In this document: positions 11,872 to 24,500 of the stretch, one piece after another
Position numbering within the stretch: the first letter of the stretch is position 1
Layout: each line of letters starts with the position of its first letter
Source of the DNA: Neonectria sp. B-13
Lineage: Eukaryota; Ascomycota; Sordariomycetes; Hypocreales; Nectriaceae
DNA length: 64,000 nucleotides
Assembly: GCA_002682825.1 (NCBI GenBank)
Contig: NOKP01000068.1
Coordinates: 1-64,000 of the forward strand
Direction: 5' to 3'
Made by a program: the position numbers and the translations under genes
Notes under the pieces: generated by a model
What the model was told of the DNA's origin: nothing
Databases searched by the model: none
What the model saw: the letters and a program-made list of their open reading frames with translations, nothing else

Positions 11872-14800
11872 CAGGGTTGTGAAATTAGTTAGTCCATTTT
11901 GGACTAACTAAGGACTAGTTTAAATTAGTTAGTCTTTAGTTAGTTTTTAGTCCAGTAAGACTAGTTTTAGTCCAAGGGTGGACTAACTAATTAGAAACTA
12001 GTCCTTAGTTAGTTTTTAGTCCAAAAAACTAGTCCTAGTTTTAGTCCAGGCCTGGACTAACTAAAAACTAGTTTATTAGTCTACTAGTCTAAAACTAGTC
12101 CTAAGAAATAAATATTTAATAAAATAAAGCTTTATAGATCTTAACTAACTAACTAATTAATTAATTAGTTATTAATTTAAGTATTTAGATTTATAATTTA
12201 CTATAGATAATTATTATAAATAAGCAATTAGATTAATAGTTTATTATAACTAATTACTAATTAGAATCTTCTAGCAATAAGATTAATAATTAACTATTAT
12301 AAATACTAAGATAAGAATTACTAATTAGAATCTTTTAAAAATAGAATTAATAATAAGCTATTATAAATACTAAGATAAGAATTACTAATTAGAACCTTCT
12401 AGAAATAGGATTAATAATTACCTATTATTAATACTAAGATAAAGATTATTAATTAGAACCTTCTAGAAATTAGATTAATAATTTAAGACTTTAGTTTAAT
12501 AACTATATAATATATTCTTTATTCTTTCTTTAGCTATTATTCTTTTAGTATTATCTAATCTATTCTATCTATATTATCCTGTTATTTCTATCCTATTAGA
12601 CTTTATCCTTTCTTTCCCTATGGATTCATTTGATGAATTTAACCCTCTTTCTGAGTCTGATAGTGAGACTAATCCTTTTTCAGAAGAAGCTAGCCAATTG
12701 GCTCCTTCTGAAATAGATAGTCTTGACCAATTAGGATTAAACTTAGAAATAGCCTCTTCTTCCTTACAAGCTATTTCTGAAGATTAAGCTTTTAAAGGTT
12801 ATATCTTTAAATATAGCTTATTTAAGAAGGTTATTTTACCTTTAAAGGAGGGTTAAGAGCAGGAAATGCAGATTAGTTGCACAATGTAAGTCTTTCTAAT
12901 AACCTTATTTTAACTCTATTTAATGAGCTGCTAATTTTAATAGGTGTAATTATAAGAAGGTTGAGCCAAGTAAGGGCTTTCAATCTTCTAACTTTCAAAG
13001 ACACTATAAGCGAAAACATCCAACAGTTGCTTATAATAAGCAGTCTGAAGCTACTAGAAAGAGAAGTAAGTTACTCTATTAATTCTATTTTTAACTAATA
13101 AGCTAATTTAAATTAGAAGTAGACTTTATAAAGCCAACTAGTCCCTTTAACCTTAATATTAGGAATAAAAGGTCTAGGCAAGATCTACCTAGCTATTCTA
13201 ATAGCTTTAAGGAAGAAGAAGCTTTAAAGAAGATTCTTTATTTTCTTATTGAAAATAACCTATCTTTTAATGTTTTGAATTCCTATAGTTTTCAAGACCT
13301 TCTAACCTATTATAATAAGTAAGCTATTTCCTATTTCCTATTTCCTATTTCCTATTAAATATATATTAATTAATATTAGGGCTAGTCCTTTAGTCAATAG
13401 GTGGAAGATTAAGGGTATTTTAAATGATACCTTTAATAATAGCCTATTACAGCTAAATAAGCAACTAGAGGAAAATATATCAGACTTAGGGTCTTTTTCC
13501 TTAACATTTGATATTTGGACTTCAAATATACAAATTGCCTATTTAGGTATTATTCTTATCTTTTTAGATAAGGATTTCAAGCTTATTTATAAGCTAATTG
13601 GTAAGTAAAGATTTTATTATACTAATTAAGTATAATAATTTCCTATTTAGAAGTTAGCTAATTTTATTAATTTAACTAACTTCTAAATAGGCTTTAATCA
13701 GCTTTCTGAAAGCCATACTGGCCTTTATATCTATAAGGAATTTATGCAGGCTTTAATTCCTTATCCAGCTATTACAGTTAATTCTATATTTAGGTAAGCC
13801 TTTTCTTTTCTTTAATTTAAGCTTTTAAGCTAATTATAACCTTAATAGTATTATAAGGGATAATGCAGCAAATAATAACACATTTATCTCTGCTTTTAAA
13901 GATAACTATAAGCTATCTTTAAATCAGAGATTTAAAATGATATTCACTGTATAGTACATATAATTAACCTTATATTACAAGATATCCTAAAGGAATTCCT
14001 TTTATCTAAGGAATTAGAAATAGCATTATCTGATCAGAATAATACTATTTTAGAAGGAACTCTTAGTCCTTTATCTAGTAAGTCTATTATTATTCTTAAT
14101 TATAAGCTTATTCTAATTTAATATAGGTCTTATTACTCAGATTCGAAGAATAGCTGTTTTAACTAAGTATACAACTGAGGTTAAATAGCTATTAGAAGAG
14201 GGAATAAAAAAGTTTCAAAGGGAAAATAACCTTCTTACTAAGAAGAAAAAGGTCCCTTTAGGTAAGCTTATCTTTAACCTTATTTTAATCTAATTTAATA
14301 ACTAACTAACTATTTAAATAGATAATTCAACCCGCTGGAATTCAACATTTAGAATGATTGAATCTAGCCTTGAATTAAAAGACCCTTTAGGCTATATTTA
14401 TAAGAATACATCTAATACAGACTTTGAAGAGGTAAATAGCTAATTTATTATCCCTTTTTCCTTATAATAATACTAATATTGAAATATAGGTCTTTTTAAG
14501 AGATATTGACTGGGATTTCCTAGTTGAAGTTAAAAGACTATTTGAGGTCTTTGTGAAGCCTTCAATTAGACTATAAGGGCAATTTTATACTATTATGCTA
14601 GAAGGCTTATTATTTATTTATCAAATATATAATAAGCTAGAAGCTTTAAAAGAAGCTTTTTCTACTAGTAGTACTGAAAGGCCTGAATTAGTAAGTATTT
14701 TCCTATTTCCTATTTCCTATTTTCTATTTTCTATTTCCTATTTTCTATTTTCTATTTTCCTATATCTTATTGGTTAAATTAAACTAATCTATAATTAGGC

Positions 14801-16039
14801 TACTGGCTATTTATACCTTACTAATGCTATTGATAAGGGTATAAATAAGCTTGAGAAATACTTTCCTAGAAGCCTTACCAAGAAGGACTTAATTACTTAT
14901 AAGCCTTATCTTTATAGTATTATTTTAGACCCTAGGTTTAAATTAATGCATTTTAAAGATAATCGCTTATTAGCTTTTTATCCTTCTATTAGTCAGGATC
15001 TAGTTGACCTTTTTAAAGCTGATTATAGAAGGTATATTTTATTGTTATAATTCTATTTTTAAGCTTATTTAAATTTACTAATTAGCTATTAATTAGGGTT
15101 AAGCAAGAAAGAGGTGATTTCTAAGACTCTAATTTATCCTTTGATGAATTAGGCCTTAATCCTAGCTTAGAAGATAGCCTATCTTCTAAAGAAGGGTCAG
15201 AAGATGAATTCTATATAAGTAATATTCCTAAGGAAGAGGAATATCTTACTTATATAAATGAGGTAGTCTTACCTAAAAAAGGTTAGTTAAGTTCTAATTT
15301 TATATAACTTTATTACTAACCTTAATTTAATAGACCCATATTCTGGAATATTGGAGAAATAATACAATTCGATTTTCTAACTTAGCTATATTAGCTAGAC
15401 GCTATTTAGCTATTCCAGCTACTTCTGCAGCTATTGAAAGCACCTTTTCGATTAGTAATAATATTATTACTAAATCAAGAAATAGGCTATTACCTAATAC
15501 AGTTAAGCAGCTTATTTTACTTAAAAGCTGGAATAGGTCTTTGAATGACTTAAAGAAGGAAAAGGAAGAAGAAGAAAATAGAGAAGAAAGTGAAGAGGAA
15601 GCTGAGGATGAATTTGAAGATGAATAAGGATTTTCTTAGTATGTTTTTTATTAGCTATTTTTACTTAGTTTCTTTTTTCTTATCTTTAATCTATTTTATA
15701 AGCTTCTTATTTAATTTAATTTAATTATTTATATTTACTATTTATTTAGTTATTTAAATAAAAGACTTTAAATATTTAAATTAAATATTTATCTAATTAT
15801 CTTATTTAAAGTTAATAATTAAGCTATTTACTAAAGATTATTATATCTTATTATTAGAATTAGTCCATTTTTGGACTAATGGACTAAAAATATTAGTTTT
15901 AGTCCAAGGGTGGACTAACTAACTAAAACTAGTCTTTAGTTAGTCCGGACTAATTAAAACTAGTCCGAGTTTTAGTCCAAGGGTGGATTAACTAAGGACT
16001 AGTTGTAATTAGTCCGGACTAACTAATTTCACAACCCTG
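11872..16039 (+). mobile_element. hAT transposon copy 1, subterminal family 1 (GGACTAACTAA)
   Basis: The 4,168-bp element has CAGGGTTGTGAAATTAGT ends and a perfect 8-bp duplication TTAGTTAG (11864-11871 and 16040-16047). About 230 bp at each end are filled with GGACTAACTAA/TTAGTTAGTCC words, probable transposase-binding arrays. The interior encodes a multi-exon hAT transposase with RIP-type stops. It is inserted in the MITE that spans 11338-16153. Confidence 0.93.
12619..15627 (+). pseudogene. hAT transposase, multi-exon, RIP-damaged
   Basis: Translation from ATG 12619 gives an acidic N-terminus (MDSFDEFNPLSESDSE), then a BED-like zinc finger split by an intron (SCTM|C.YKKVEP). Further exons follow, separated by short AT-rich introns with GTAAG donors. 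The final exon (about 15,340-15,627) carries the hAT C-terminal dimerisation region, with LAILARRYLAIPATSAAIES followed by TFSISNNIITKSRNRLLP. Several CAA/CAG codons of the exon-1 consensus are TAA here, so no full-length protein can be made. The 36541-36810 copy retains glutamine at those positions. Intron 3 and a later intron contain CTATTTC repeats. Exon boundaries other than the first two are approximate. Confidence 0.85.
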
Positions 16040-16161
16040 TTAGTTAGTAATAGTCAAAGTAGTAACTAACTAATTACTAAACTAAATTAGTTAGTAATTA
16101 CTAATTACTAAAAGTTTTCGTAATTAGTAATTACTAACTAAAATCACAACCCTGGCTATGG

Positions 16162-17002
16162 TTAGTTATTAAAGCTAGTATAAGTGAATTTCTTAAATAA
16201 TCTGAATATAGGTTGTATAGATTCAATAGCTTATTACTCTTTAATAATTTAAAATAAAATGCTATCAGTTATTACTTAGTAAATAAGAATAAAGTTATCG
16301 ATTATAATAATATTAAGGACTTTAAGTATAGCCCTCTTATTAATAATGTAAATAAATCTAATAGACTATTTAATTATTTTAAAACACTGAAAGTCCAAGA
16401 AATAGGCTTATTTCTTTTTTAACTAGGAGTTTTAATAAAGTTAGTCTATATTAAATATTATTCATTTTAGATATCACTCTTATTAATAATTATAGATAGT
16501 ATAAATTAATGGTTAAAATTACTGTTCTCATCATCTATATATATTTAAGCTATTTTATTATAGCATCTTTATATATTATAGAAAGTAGTTAGCTTTTCAT
16601 TTGATGGTAAAATTATACTTCTGTACCTTTTTTATAGTTAAATAGCTATAGTTTCAAATAAATTATTCTTATTTGCAAAAAATACATATATTGAATTTAA
16701 AGTGTATAAATTCTTTTACTTTTAATTAATGAAAAAGATTTAATTTATATATTTTTAAAAATTTAATATATTATCTACAATACTTTATTTTTATATTAAA
16801 GCTTCTAACTTTGAATACTTTTAGTTTTGATTAAAGATCCTTAAAAACCTAAGTAACTTATTCATATTTAGAATCTCTAAAATCTAATCAAATAAATAAT
16901 AAAGATATATTAAAGTTAATTATTCCGTTTTAACTATTTTTAAATTGTTAATTCATAATATAGTCAATATGATAAAAATATAATTATGATTATTAGTAAA
17001 AA
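16162..17002. other. AT-rich RIP-like DNA
   Basis: No gene or bounded repeat is visible between the flanking hAT elements. Confidence 0.55.
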
Positions 17003-17010
17003 GCTATAGT

Positions 17011-18132
17011 CAGGGTTGTGAAATTAATTAGTATATACTAATTAAATCCTAAAACCTTTAACGTAGTTCATCACTAACTCGGCCACATCACTAACTCGGC
17101 CACTTCTTATCACACCTTAAAGCCTGTTTTTCAAAAAGACATATAAAATTCAAACTTTAGCTAAAACTTTAAAAGTTTTAATATAGTATTTTTTACTATT
17201 AGAATATATTGTATTTAATTTTCTAGAAATTCTAGACTTATAGTTCTTTCCACATAGGAAAAGTGGGGCTTAGATAAGCACCTTTTTCAATTTAGCCATA
17301 TTAGAGACTAGTTAAATTTCTAGAATTTTAATTTTAAATTTAGATTCTTTATCGTTTTATAAAACAAAAAGGATTTTTTAATTTTACTTAAAATTGGATT
17401 TTATATGCCTTTTTAAAAAACAAGCTTTGAGGTGTGATAAGAAGTGGCCGAGTTAGTGATGTGGCCGAGTTAGTGATGAACTACGTTAGTATTAATTAGT
17501 ATTTAGTATTTTCAAATTAGTATTAATTAGTAGTAGTAACCTATACTAATACTAATTAATTTCAGTTAGTATTTAATTAGTATTTAGTATTAAAAATTAG
17601 TATTTAATTAGTATTTTCGTAATTTTAAATACTAATTATTAAAATAAAGAATATATAATATGTTATAAGTTAAACTTAGAAAATAAAGGTAAATATATAT
17701 TTTAAGACTCTTTAGAAATTAAATGTATTATTATTTTCTACCTTTAGATAAGAATTAATCTAGACTTTTAAATTATATTTTAATTCTTTATTAATTAAAT
17801 TAAATAGCTTTAAAGGCTATTTAAAGCTTAGTTTAATAATAGTTCTTTTAAGTTTAAGATAGATTATTAGATTATTTAACTTATTTTTCTTAATACTTTA
17901 CTTTTAGTATTTCTAATACTAAAATACTTATTAATTAGTATTTAATTAGTATTACCATATACTAATACTAATACTAATTTAATATGCTAAATACTAATTA
18001 AATACTAATTCAAATTAATTAGTACTATTCTATATTAATACTAAAGCTTTTAGTATTTAATTAGTATTTTACTAATTAATTTGAATTAGTATTTGATTAG
18101 TAGAAAAACTACTAATTAATTTCACAACCCTG
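17011..18132. mobile_element. hAT MITE, family 4 (AATTAATTAGTATT), with nested pogo MITE
   Basis: It starts CAGGGTTGTGAAATTAATTA and ends in CACAACCCTG at 18132. The 8-bp duplication GCTATAGT is perfect (17003-17010 and 18133-18140). Removing the pogo MITE leaves about 694 bp. It closely resembles 46422-47116 in subterminal words and length. Confidence 0.92.
17059..17488. mobile_element. pogo-type MITE (element D)
   Basis: The 426-bp element (17061-17486) is flanked by TA. Each end carries two TCACTAACTCGGCCAC motifs at 17-bp spacing. The body (TAAAGCCTGTTTTTC onward) differs from the B/F/G/M body. An inverted second copy is at 63046-63872. Confidence 0.92.
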
Positions 18133-18140
18133 GCTATAGT

Positions 18141-18912
18141 ATTATAGAATTATAGATTTAATTAATATTAAATGGTATAGAAATTCAAGAAAAGTAGTTT
18201 ATATATAAAGCCATAATAGAGTTTAAAGTTTAAATCTATTTTCTTTTTTTTTATTATATAGAAAAAAGAATTTCTATACTTTTATATATAAATAGTATAA
18301 GTATTTGAAATTTAATATTAATCCTAGAGCTAGAGCTCATAATAGCGCTTTCTATATGAGATTAATTAGTCAGATTTATAATATAGAGTATAATATAATC
18401 TAGAGAGTATTTTATATAATACATTTATAAATATTACTATGTAACATATGTATTATTATTAGAAGATAGTAAGAAGGTAAGAATAATGGAAATCTTTAGT
18501 ATTATCTAGTGAGTAATGTATTAAGGCTAGTTATATTATAGAGATTAAGGTGATTAATTAAGGCTAGTTGTATTATAAAGAATTAAGATAATTAGCAAAG
18601 ATCTAGTTAATATAAGCCTAGTATTCTAGTAAATTAACTTATGAACCTAGTATATATAATAAAGTGCAATTATTATTATTTAATATACTAAATAGTATTG
18701 TTATAATATGTGAAGGAGTAGGTTAAAAGAAGAAAATTGATTCTCTATTTTTAATTAGTTAAGGCTTATCGTTTTAAAAACTATAAGCTTTATATAACTT
18801 TATATACCTATATAAAAATCACTTATAATAGTATAATGGCCTCCATATATATTAATAGCTCTATGTCTTCTTATCTAGTTATAAGGTATAGTGGATGATT
18901 AGAAAAGTGATA
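18141..18912. other. AT-rich RIP-like DNA
   Basis: No gene or bounded element is visible. Confidence 0.55.
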
Positions 18913-19273
18913 TAACGTATATGATAAGTGAGCCTCTCAACCAAGTGAGCCGATCAGTAAGATATTACACCTTAAATTGCAATTCTTACAAAGCTTTTCA
19001 AGTTTCAAACTGGGCTTAAAATGGCTAAATCCTTTAAGATAGACTAATTAATAAAAGACCTATATAGCAAAGAATTCTAGAGAATCCTCACCATTAGGAA
19101 CCTAGGTTCTAGCCGCCCAGGACTTCTAAGAATTATTAGTAAAATATATTTTAACTAAACTAGCTTATTCTTAAAATCTTAGCTATTTTAAGCTTAGTTT
19201 GAAATTTTCAAGGCTTTTCAAAAATTGCAATTTAAGGTGTAATATCTTACTGATCGGCTCACTTGGTTGAGAG
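18913..19273. mobile_element. pogo-type MITE truncated at its right end (element E)
   Basis: The left end is TA followed by ACGTATATGATAAGTGAGCC, with a second GTGAGCC motif 17 bp on. The body has TTACACCTTAAATTGCAATT, the block shared with B, F, G and M. The right end matches inward to GGTTGAGAGG at 19273 and then stops abruptly, lacking the outer motif and the ACGT terminus. Confidence 0.82.
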
Positions 19274-19457
19274 GGGAGAAGGCTGGCCTGACTTATAAGC
19301 TTAATAAGATAACGAGTATTCTTTCTATTCTAAAGAAATAATCTAGTAATTATACACAGCTGGATTAAGATTTAAAAGATACTAAATATTTCTTTATCTT
19401 AATTATAATAAAAAGGAATATAATTAAGGGATATTATCTAGACTAGATCACTAGAGC

Positions 19458-19541
19458 CAGGGTTGCGAAATTAGTTAATATTTAGTAATTTAATTTAGTA
19501 TTTAGTTAGTATTTTAAATACTAACTACTTTCACAACCCTG
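19458..19541. mobile_element. 84-bp mini hAT element with mismatched flanks
   Basis: It runs from CAGGGTTGCGAAATTAGT to CTTTCACAACCCTG and contains only family-3 words (TAGTATTTAGTTAGTATT). The 8-bp flanks ACTAGAGC and TCTGACCC do not match. It may therefore be a recombination product rather than a simple insertion. Confidence 0.7.
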
Positions 19542-20117
19542 TCTGACCCAGTCTCCAATCGTCTGGCGAGCTCTTAGAGCAACTTCTTTTCCTCGATAAT
19601 AAAGCCGATATCATCAGCTTCAGTAGCTCTATCGTCAAGGAGCAAGCAGCAGCCGAATATAGCTAGATATACTATTTGAATGGTGCTGATTGCTATGCAG
19701 CTGGACTTAAAGCCGCTGAGGCTGTAAAGCCCGGCCTGGTAAAGCTGCTGCTTGTACTTGGCAGGCTTGATCTCTCCATCTAGAGAGTGACGGTATCCTG
19801 TTCTGTATGCCTTGTGGCTCTGTTTCTTGCCACCCGGCTGCAAGATGCAGTGGGTGATGGGAAAAGTGGTATGCATTGCGGTTGTGTTATGCTGTGTTGT
19901 GGTGTATTGAGAAAGAGGGAAGAAGGCTGGCAGCTTGATGAGAGACGGTCATTTATATGTGCTATGGTTTAGGATAAGCTTTTCATGAATTGGATATTAA
20001 GGTTAGAAAGAGGTATCTAGATGGGTTGTAAAAACAGGCTCAAGGTATGACATCGATGCGAACCATGTTACTGGGAAAGCTTGCCGTATTTAAGTTAATG
20101 AGATTGATAGTTCTGGG
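19542..20117. other. GC-balanced island trapped between hAT elements; possible gene fragment
   Basis: This block is not RIP-altered and starts exactly at a hAT terminus and ends exactly at another. A minus-strand frame of 100 codons (19574-19876) is the longest. Its C-terminal half has a hydrophobic stretch (IVYLAIFGCCLLLDD) and an acidic end. No family is recognised. It could be a fragment of host gene or unrelated intergenic DNA. Confidence 0.35.
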
Positions 20118-20473
20118 CAGGGTTGTGAAATTAGTTAGTCCATTTTGGACTAACTAAGGACTAGTTTAAATTAGTTAGTCTTTAGTTAGTTTTTAGTCCA
20201 GTAAGACTAGTTTTAGTCCAAGGGTGGACTAACTAACCAGAAACTAGTCCTTAGTTAGTTTTTAGTCCAAAAAACTAGTCCTAGTTTTAGTCCAGGCCCA
20301 GACTAACTAAAAACTAGTTTTTTAGTACATTAGTCTAAAACTAGTCCTAAGAAATAAATTTAAATAAAGTAAAGCTTTAAATATCCTAATTAATTAACTA
20401 TTAAGTTAACTTATTAAAATATTAAAGGTTATATAGACTATTAAAGGTTACAGACTATTAAATAGTATTAAGA

Positions 20474-20650
20474 TAGTAATTTAGTAATTTAGTAATTTAG
20501 TAATTTAGTAATTTAGTAATTTAGTAATTTAGTAATTTAGTAATTTAGTAATTTAGTAATTTAGTAATTTAGTAATTTAGTAATTTAGTAATTTAGTAAT
20601 TTAGTAATTTAGTAATTTAGTAATTTAGTAATTTAGTAATTTAGTAATTT
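20474..20650. repeat. 8-bp minisatellite (TAATTTAG)n
   Basis: About 22 nearly perfect tandem copies of the octamer lie just inside the 5' subterminal region of hAT copy 2. Confidence 0.95.
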
Positions 20651-21052
20651 AAATTACTAATTAAAGTAATAAGGTATTAGTTAAAGCAATAAGATAAATT
20701 AGTTAAAGTAATAAGGTCATTAATTAAAGCATTAAGACTACTAATTAAAGCAATCAGATTACTAATTAAAGTAATAAGATTATTAGTTTAAGCAATAAAG
20801 TTCTTAGTTAAAGTAATAAGGTTATTAATTAAAGCAATAAGGTTATTAATTAAAATAATAAGGCTACTAATTAAAATAATTAGATTACTAGTTAAAGCAA
20901 TAAGATTACTAGTTAAAGCAATAAGGTAATTAATTAAAGCATTAAGACTACTAATTAAAGTAATTACATTATTAGTTAAAGCAATAAGGTTCTTAGTTAA
21001 AGTAATAAAGTTATTAATTAAAGCAATTAGATTAATAATAAAGATCTTAGAT

Positions 21053-21471
21053 CAGGGTTGTGAAATGAGTACGCTGGATATTTCCATTGGTACACTTTAG
21101 TACAGTTTTAAACCTCTATTAAAAATCAATCTTTAGCTATAAAATTATAAGCTTTCCATTTCCTAGTATCTATACTATGTTAGTACTCTAAATAAGGACT
21201 TATATTACATGAGCAAATTTATATAGCTAGGAATACGCATTAGTACAAAATTAGTACGTTTTTTCAGTGTACTATATACTAAAATTGGACTAATTTGGAA
21301 TGCCCAGCTTATCTAAGCAGATACAACTTAGTAAGCTCTATGAGTATAGAGCTAAGATTTAGGGCTGTTGAGTACTACTCATTTTATATTTTTATAGCCA
21401 AGGGCTGATTTCTGATTCACTGCGAAAGGTGTACTAAGAAAAGTACTGGAATTAGTAATTTCTTAACCCTG
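21053..21471. mobile_element. hAT MITE, family 5 (GTACGCTGG type)
   Basis: It starts CAGGGTTGTGAAATGAGTAC and ends AGTAATTTCTTAACCCTG. The perfect 8-bp duplication TCTTAGAT lies at 21045-21052 and 21472-21479. At 419 bp it matches the 41064-41490 element closely along its length. Confidence 0.92.
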
Positions 21472-21564
21472 TCTTAGATAACTATATAATTTATTATTTA
21501 TCCTCTCTTTAGCTCCTAACCTTTTTATCATCTAATTCATCCAATTACCTATCTTTTCCTTCTT

Positions 21565-24500
21565 ATGGATTCATATGATGAATTAAACCCTCTTTCTGAG
21601 TCTGATGGTGAGACTGCTCCTTTTTCAGAAGATGCTAGCCAATTAGCTCCTTCTAAAATAGATAGTCTTAACCAATCAGGATTAGACTTAGAAATAGTCT
21701 CTTCTTCCTCACAAGCTATATCTGAAGATTAAGCTTTTAAAGGTTATATCTTTAAATATGGCTTATTTAAGAAGACTATCCTACCTCCTAAGGAAGGTCA
21801 AGAGCAGGAAATGCGAATTAATTGCACAATGTAAGTCTTCCTTTTTAATAACCTTATTTATAATTTTATTTAATAAGCTACTAATTTTAATAGGTGTAAT
21901 TATAAGAAGGTTGAGCCAATTAGGGGCTTTCAATCTTCTAACTTCCAAAGACATTATAAGCGGAAGCATCTAAATGTTGCTTATAATAAGCAGTCTGAAG
22001 CCACTAGAAAAAGAAGTAAGTTACGTTATTATTTCCTTTTTAACTAATAAGTTAATTTAAATTCGAAGCAGACTTTATTAAGCCTAATAACCCTGTTGAC
22101 CTTAATCTAAGGAATAAAAGGTCTAGGCAAGATCTATCTAGCTATTCTAATAGCTTTAAGGAAGAAGAAGCATTAAAGAAGATTTTGTATTTTCTCATTG
22201 AAAATAACCTATCTTTCAATGTTTTAAATTCTTTTAGTTTCCAAGACCTTCTAACCTACTGTAATAAGTAAGTTATTTCCTATTTCCTATTTCCTATTGC
22301 CTATTTCCTATTAGAATATATACTAATTTAAATTAGGGCTAGTCCTTTAGTTAATAGGTGGAAGATTAAAGGTATCTTAAATGATACCTTTAATAATAGC
22401 CTATTGCAGCTAAATAAGCAATTAGAGGAAAATATAGCAGGCTTAGGGTCTTTTTCCCTAACGTTTGATATATCATATATGAACTTCAAACACTCAAACA
22501 GCCTATTTAGGCATTATTCTTATCTTCCTAGATAAGGATTTCAAGCTTATTTATAAGCTAATTGGTAAGTAAAGACTTTATTATATTAATTAATTATAAT
22601 AATTTCCTATTTAGAAGTCAGCTAATATGTTTAATTTAACTAACTTCTAAATAGGCTTTAATCAGCTTTCTAAGAGCCATACTAGCCTTTACATCTATAA
22701 GGAATTTATGCAGGCTTTAATTCCTTATCCAGCTATTACAGTTAATTCTGTATTTAGGTAAGCCTTTTCTTTTAATAAATTAACTTTAACCTTTTAAGCT
22801 AATAAATAACCTTAATAGTATTACAAGGGATAATGCAGCGAATAATAACACATTTTTCTCTGCTTTTAAAGATAACTATCAGCTATCTTTAAATCAGAGA
22901 TTTAAATATGATATTCGCTGTATAGCGCATATAATCAGGGTTGTGAAATTAGTTAGTCCATTTTGGACTAACTAAAGACTAGTTTAAATTAGTTAGTTTT
23001 TAGTTAGTCTTTAGTCCATTGAAACTAGTTTTAGTCTATAGGTAGACTAACTAATTAGAAACTAGTCTTAGTCCTAGTCCAGGCTTGGACTAACTAATTA
23101 AAAACTAGTCCTAGTTTTAGTCCAGGCCTGGACTAGTTTATAGAACTTAAAAGTCTAAAATAAGCTATAAAGTAGCTATTAAAATACAGCTTATTTTAAA
23201 ACCTATATCTAGACATAGATAGATTTCCTATGTAGTTATTCTTAGTAGATATTCAGCTTTTTGAAGTTATCTATGTTTTTAAATAGCTTATATTTAATTA
23301 TTAGAAATAGCTATAAGTATAAATCTAACAGTCCCTTAAACTAGATTTAATAAGTAAGTTAGGTATATCTATCTAATAATTAATTAACTAGCTTTATTAT
23401 CTAGAATCACCCTACTTTAAATAGAATTAGTCCAACCTGGACTAGTAAATTAGTTAGTCCTAGTCCAGGCCTAGACTAACTAAAAACTAGTTATAGATTA
23501 GTTAGGCCTAGTCCGGGCCTGGACTAACTAAAGACTAATTCTAATTAGTCCGGACTAACTAAAGACTAGTTAAATTAGTTTTTAGTTAGTCCGGACTAAC
23601 TAATTTCACAACCCTGCATATAATTAACCTTATTGCGCAAGACATCCTAAAGGAATTCCTTTCATCTAAGGTATTAGAAATAGCATTATCTAATCAAAAT
23701 AATGCTATCTTAGAAGACGTCCCTATTTCCTTATCTAGTAAGTCTATTAATGCCCTTAATTATAAGCTTAATCTAATTTAATATAGCCCTTATTACCCAG
23801 ATTCGAAGGATAGCTGTGTTAACTAAATATACAACTGAGGTTAAACAGCTATTAGAAGAAGGAATAGAAAAGTTTCAAAGGGAAAATAAGCTTCTTACTA
23901 AGAAGAAAAAAATTCCTTTAGGTAAGCTTATTCTTATTCTTATTTTTAACCTTAATTTAAAGACTAACTAACTATTTAAATAGATAATTCAACTCGCTGG
24001 AATTCAACATTTCGAATGATTGAATCTAGCCTTGAATTAAAAGACCCTTTAGCCTATGTCTTTAAAAATACCTCTAATACAGAGTTTGAAGAGGTAAATA
24101 GCCAATTCTTATCTCTTTTTTTCCTTACAATAATACTAATATTTAAATATAGGTCTTTTTAGCAGATATTGACTGGGACTTTCTAATTGAAGTTAAAAAG
24201 ACTATTTGAGGTCTTTGTAAAACCTTCAATTAAGCTACAAGGCCAATTTTACACCACTATGCCAGAAGGCTTATTATTTATTTATCAAATTTATAATAAG
24301 CTAGAAGCTTTAAAGGAAGCTTTTTCTAAAAGTAGTACTGAAAGGCCTGCATTAGTAAGTATTTTCCTATTTCCTTTTTCTATTTCCTATTTCCTAGTTC
24401 CTATTAGTTAAATTAAACTAACCTCTTATTAGGCTGACGGCTATTTACGCCTTATTAATGCTATTAATAAGGGTATAAATAAGCTTGAAAAGTACTTTCC

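Larger units (their letters stand above)
11338..16153. mobile_element. hAT MITE, family 2, split by a nested hAT
   Basis: It begins CAGGGTTGTGAAATTAGT at 11338 and ends ACTAAAATCACAACCCTG at 16153. A perfect 8-bp duplication GCTATGGT flanks it (11330-11337 and 16154-16161). Removing the internal hAT (11872-16039 plus one duplication copy) leaves about 640 bp. The subterminal arrays are of the TAGTAATTAGTTAG type, as in the 6417-6896 element. Confidence 0.92.

Noticed and set aside
20474..20650. Regular short repeats resembling a CRISPR array
   Set aside because: The 8-bp units are contiguous with no spacers, in a eukaryotic hAT element; it is a minisatellite.
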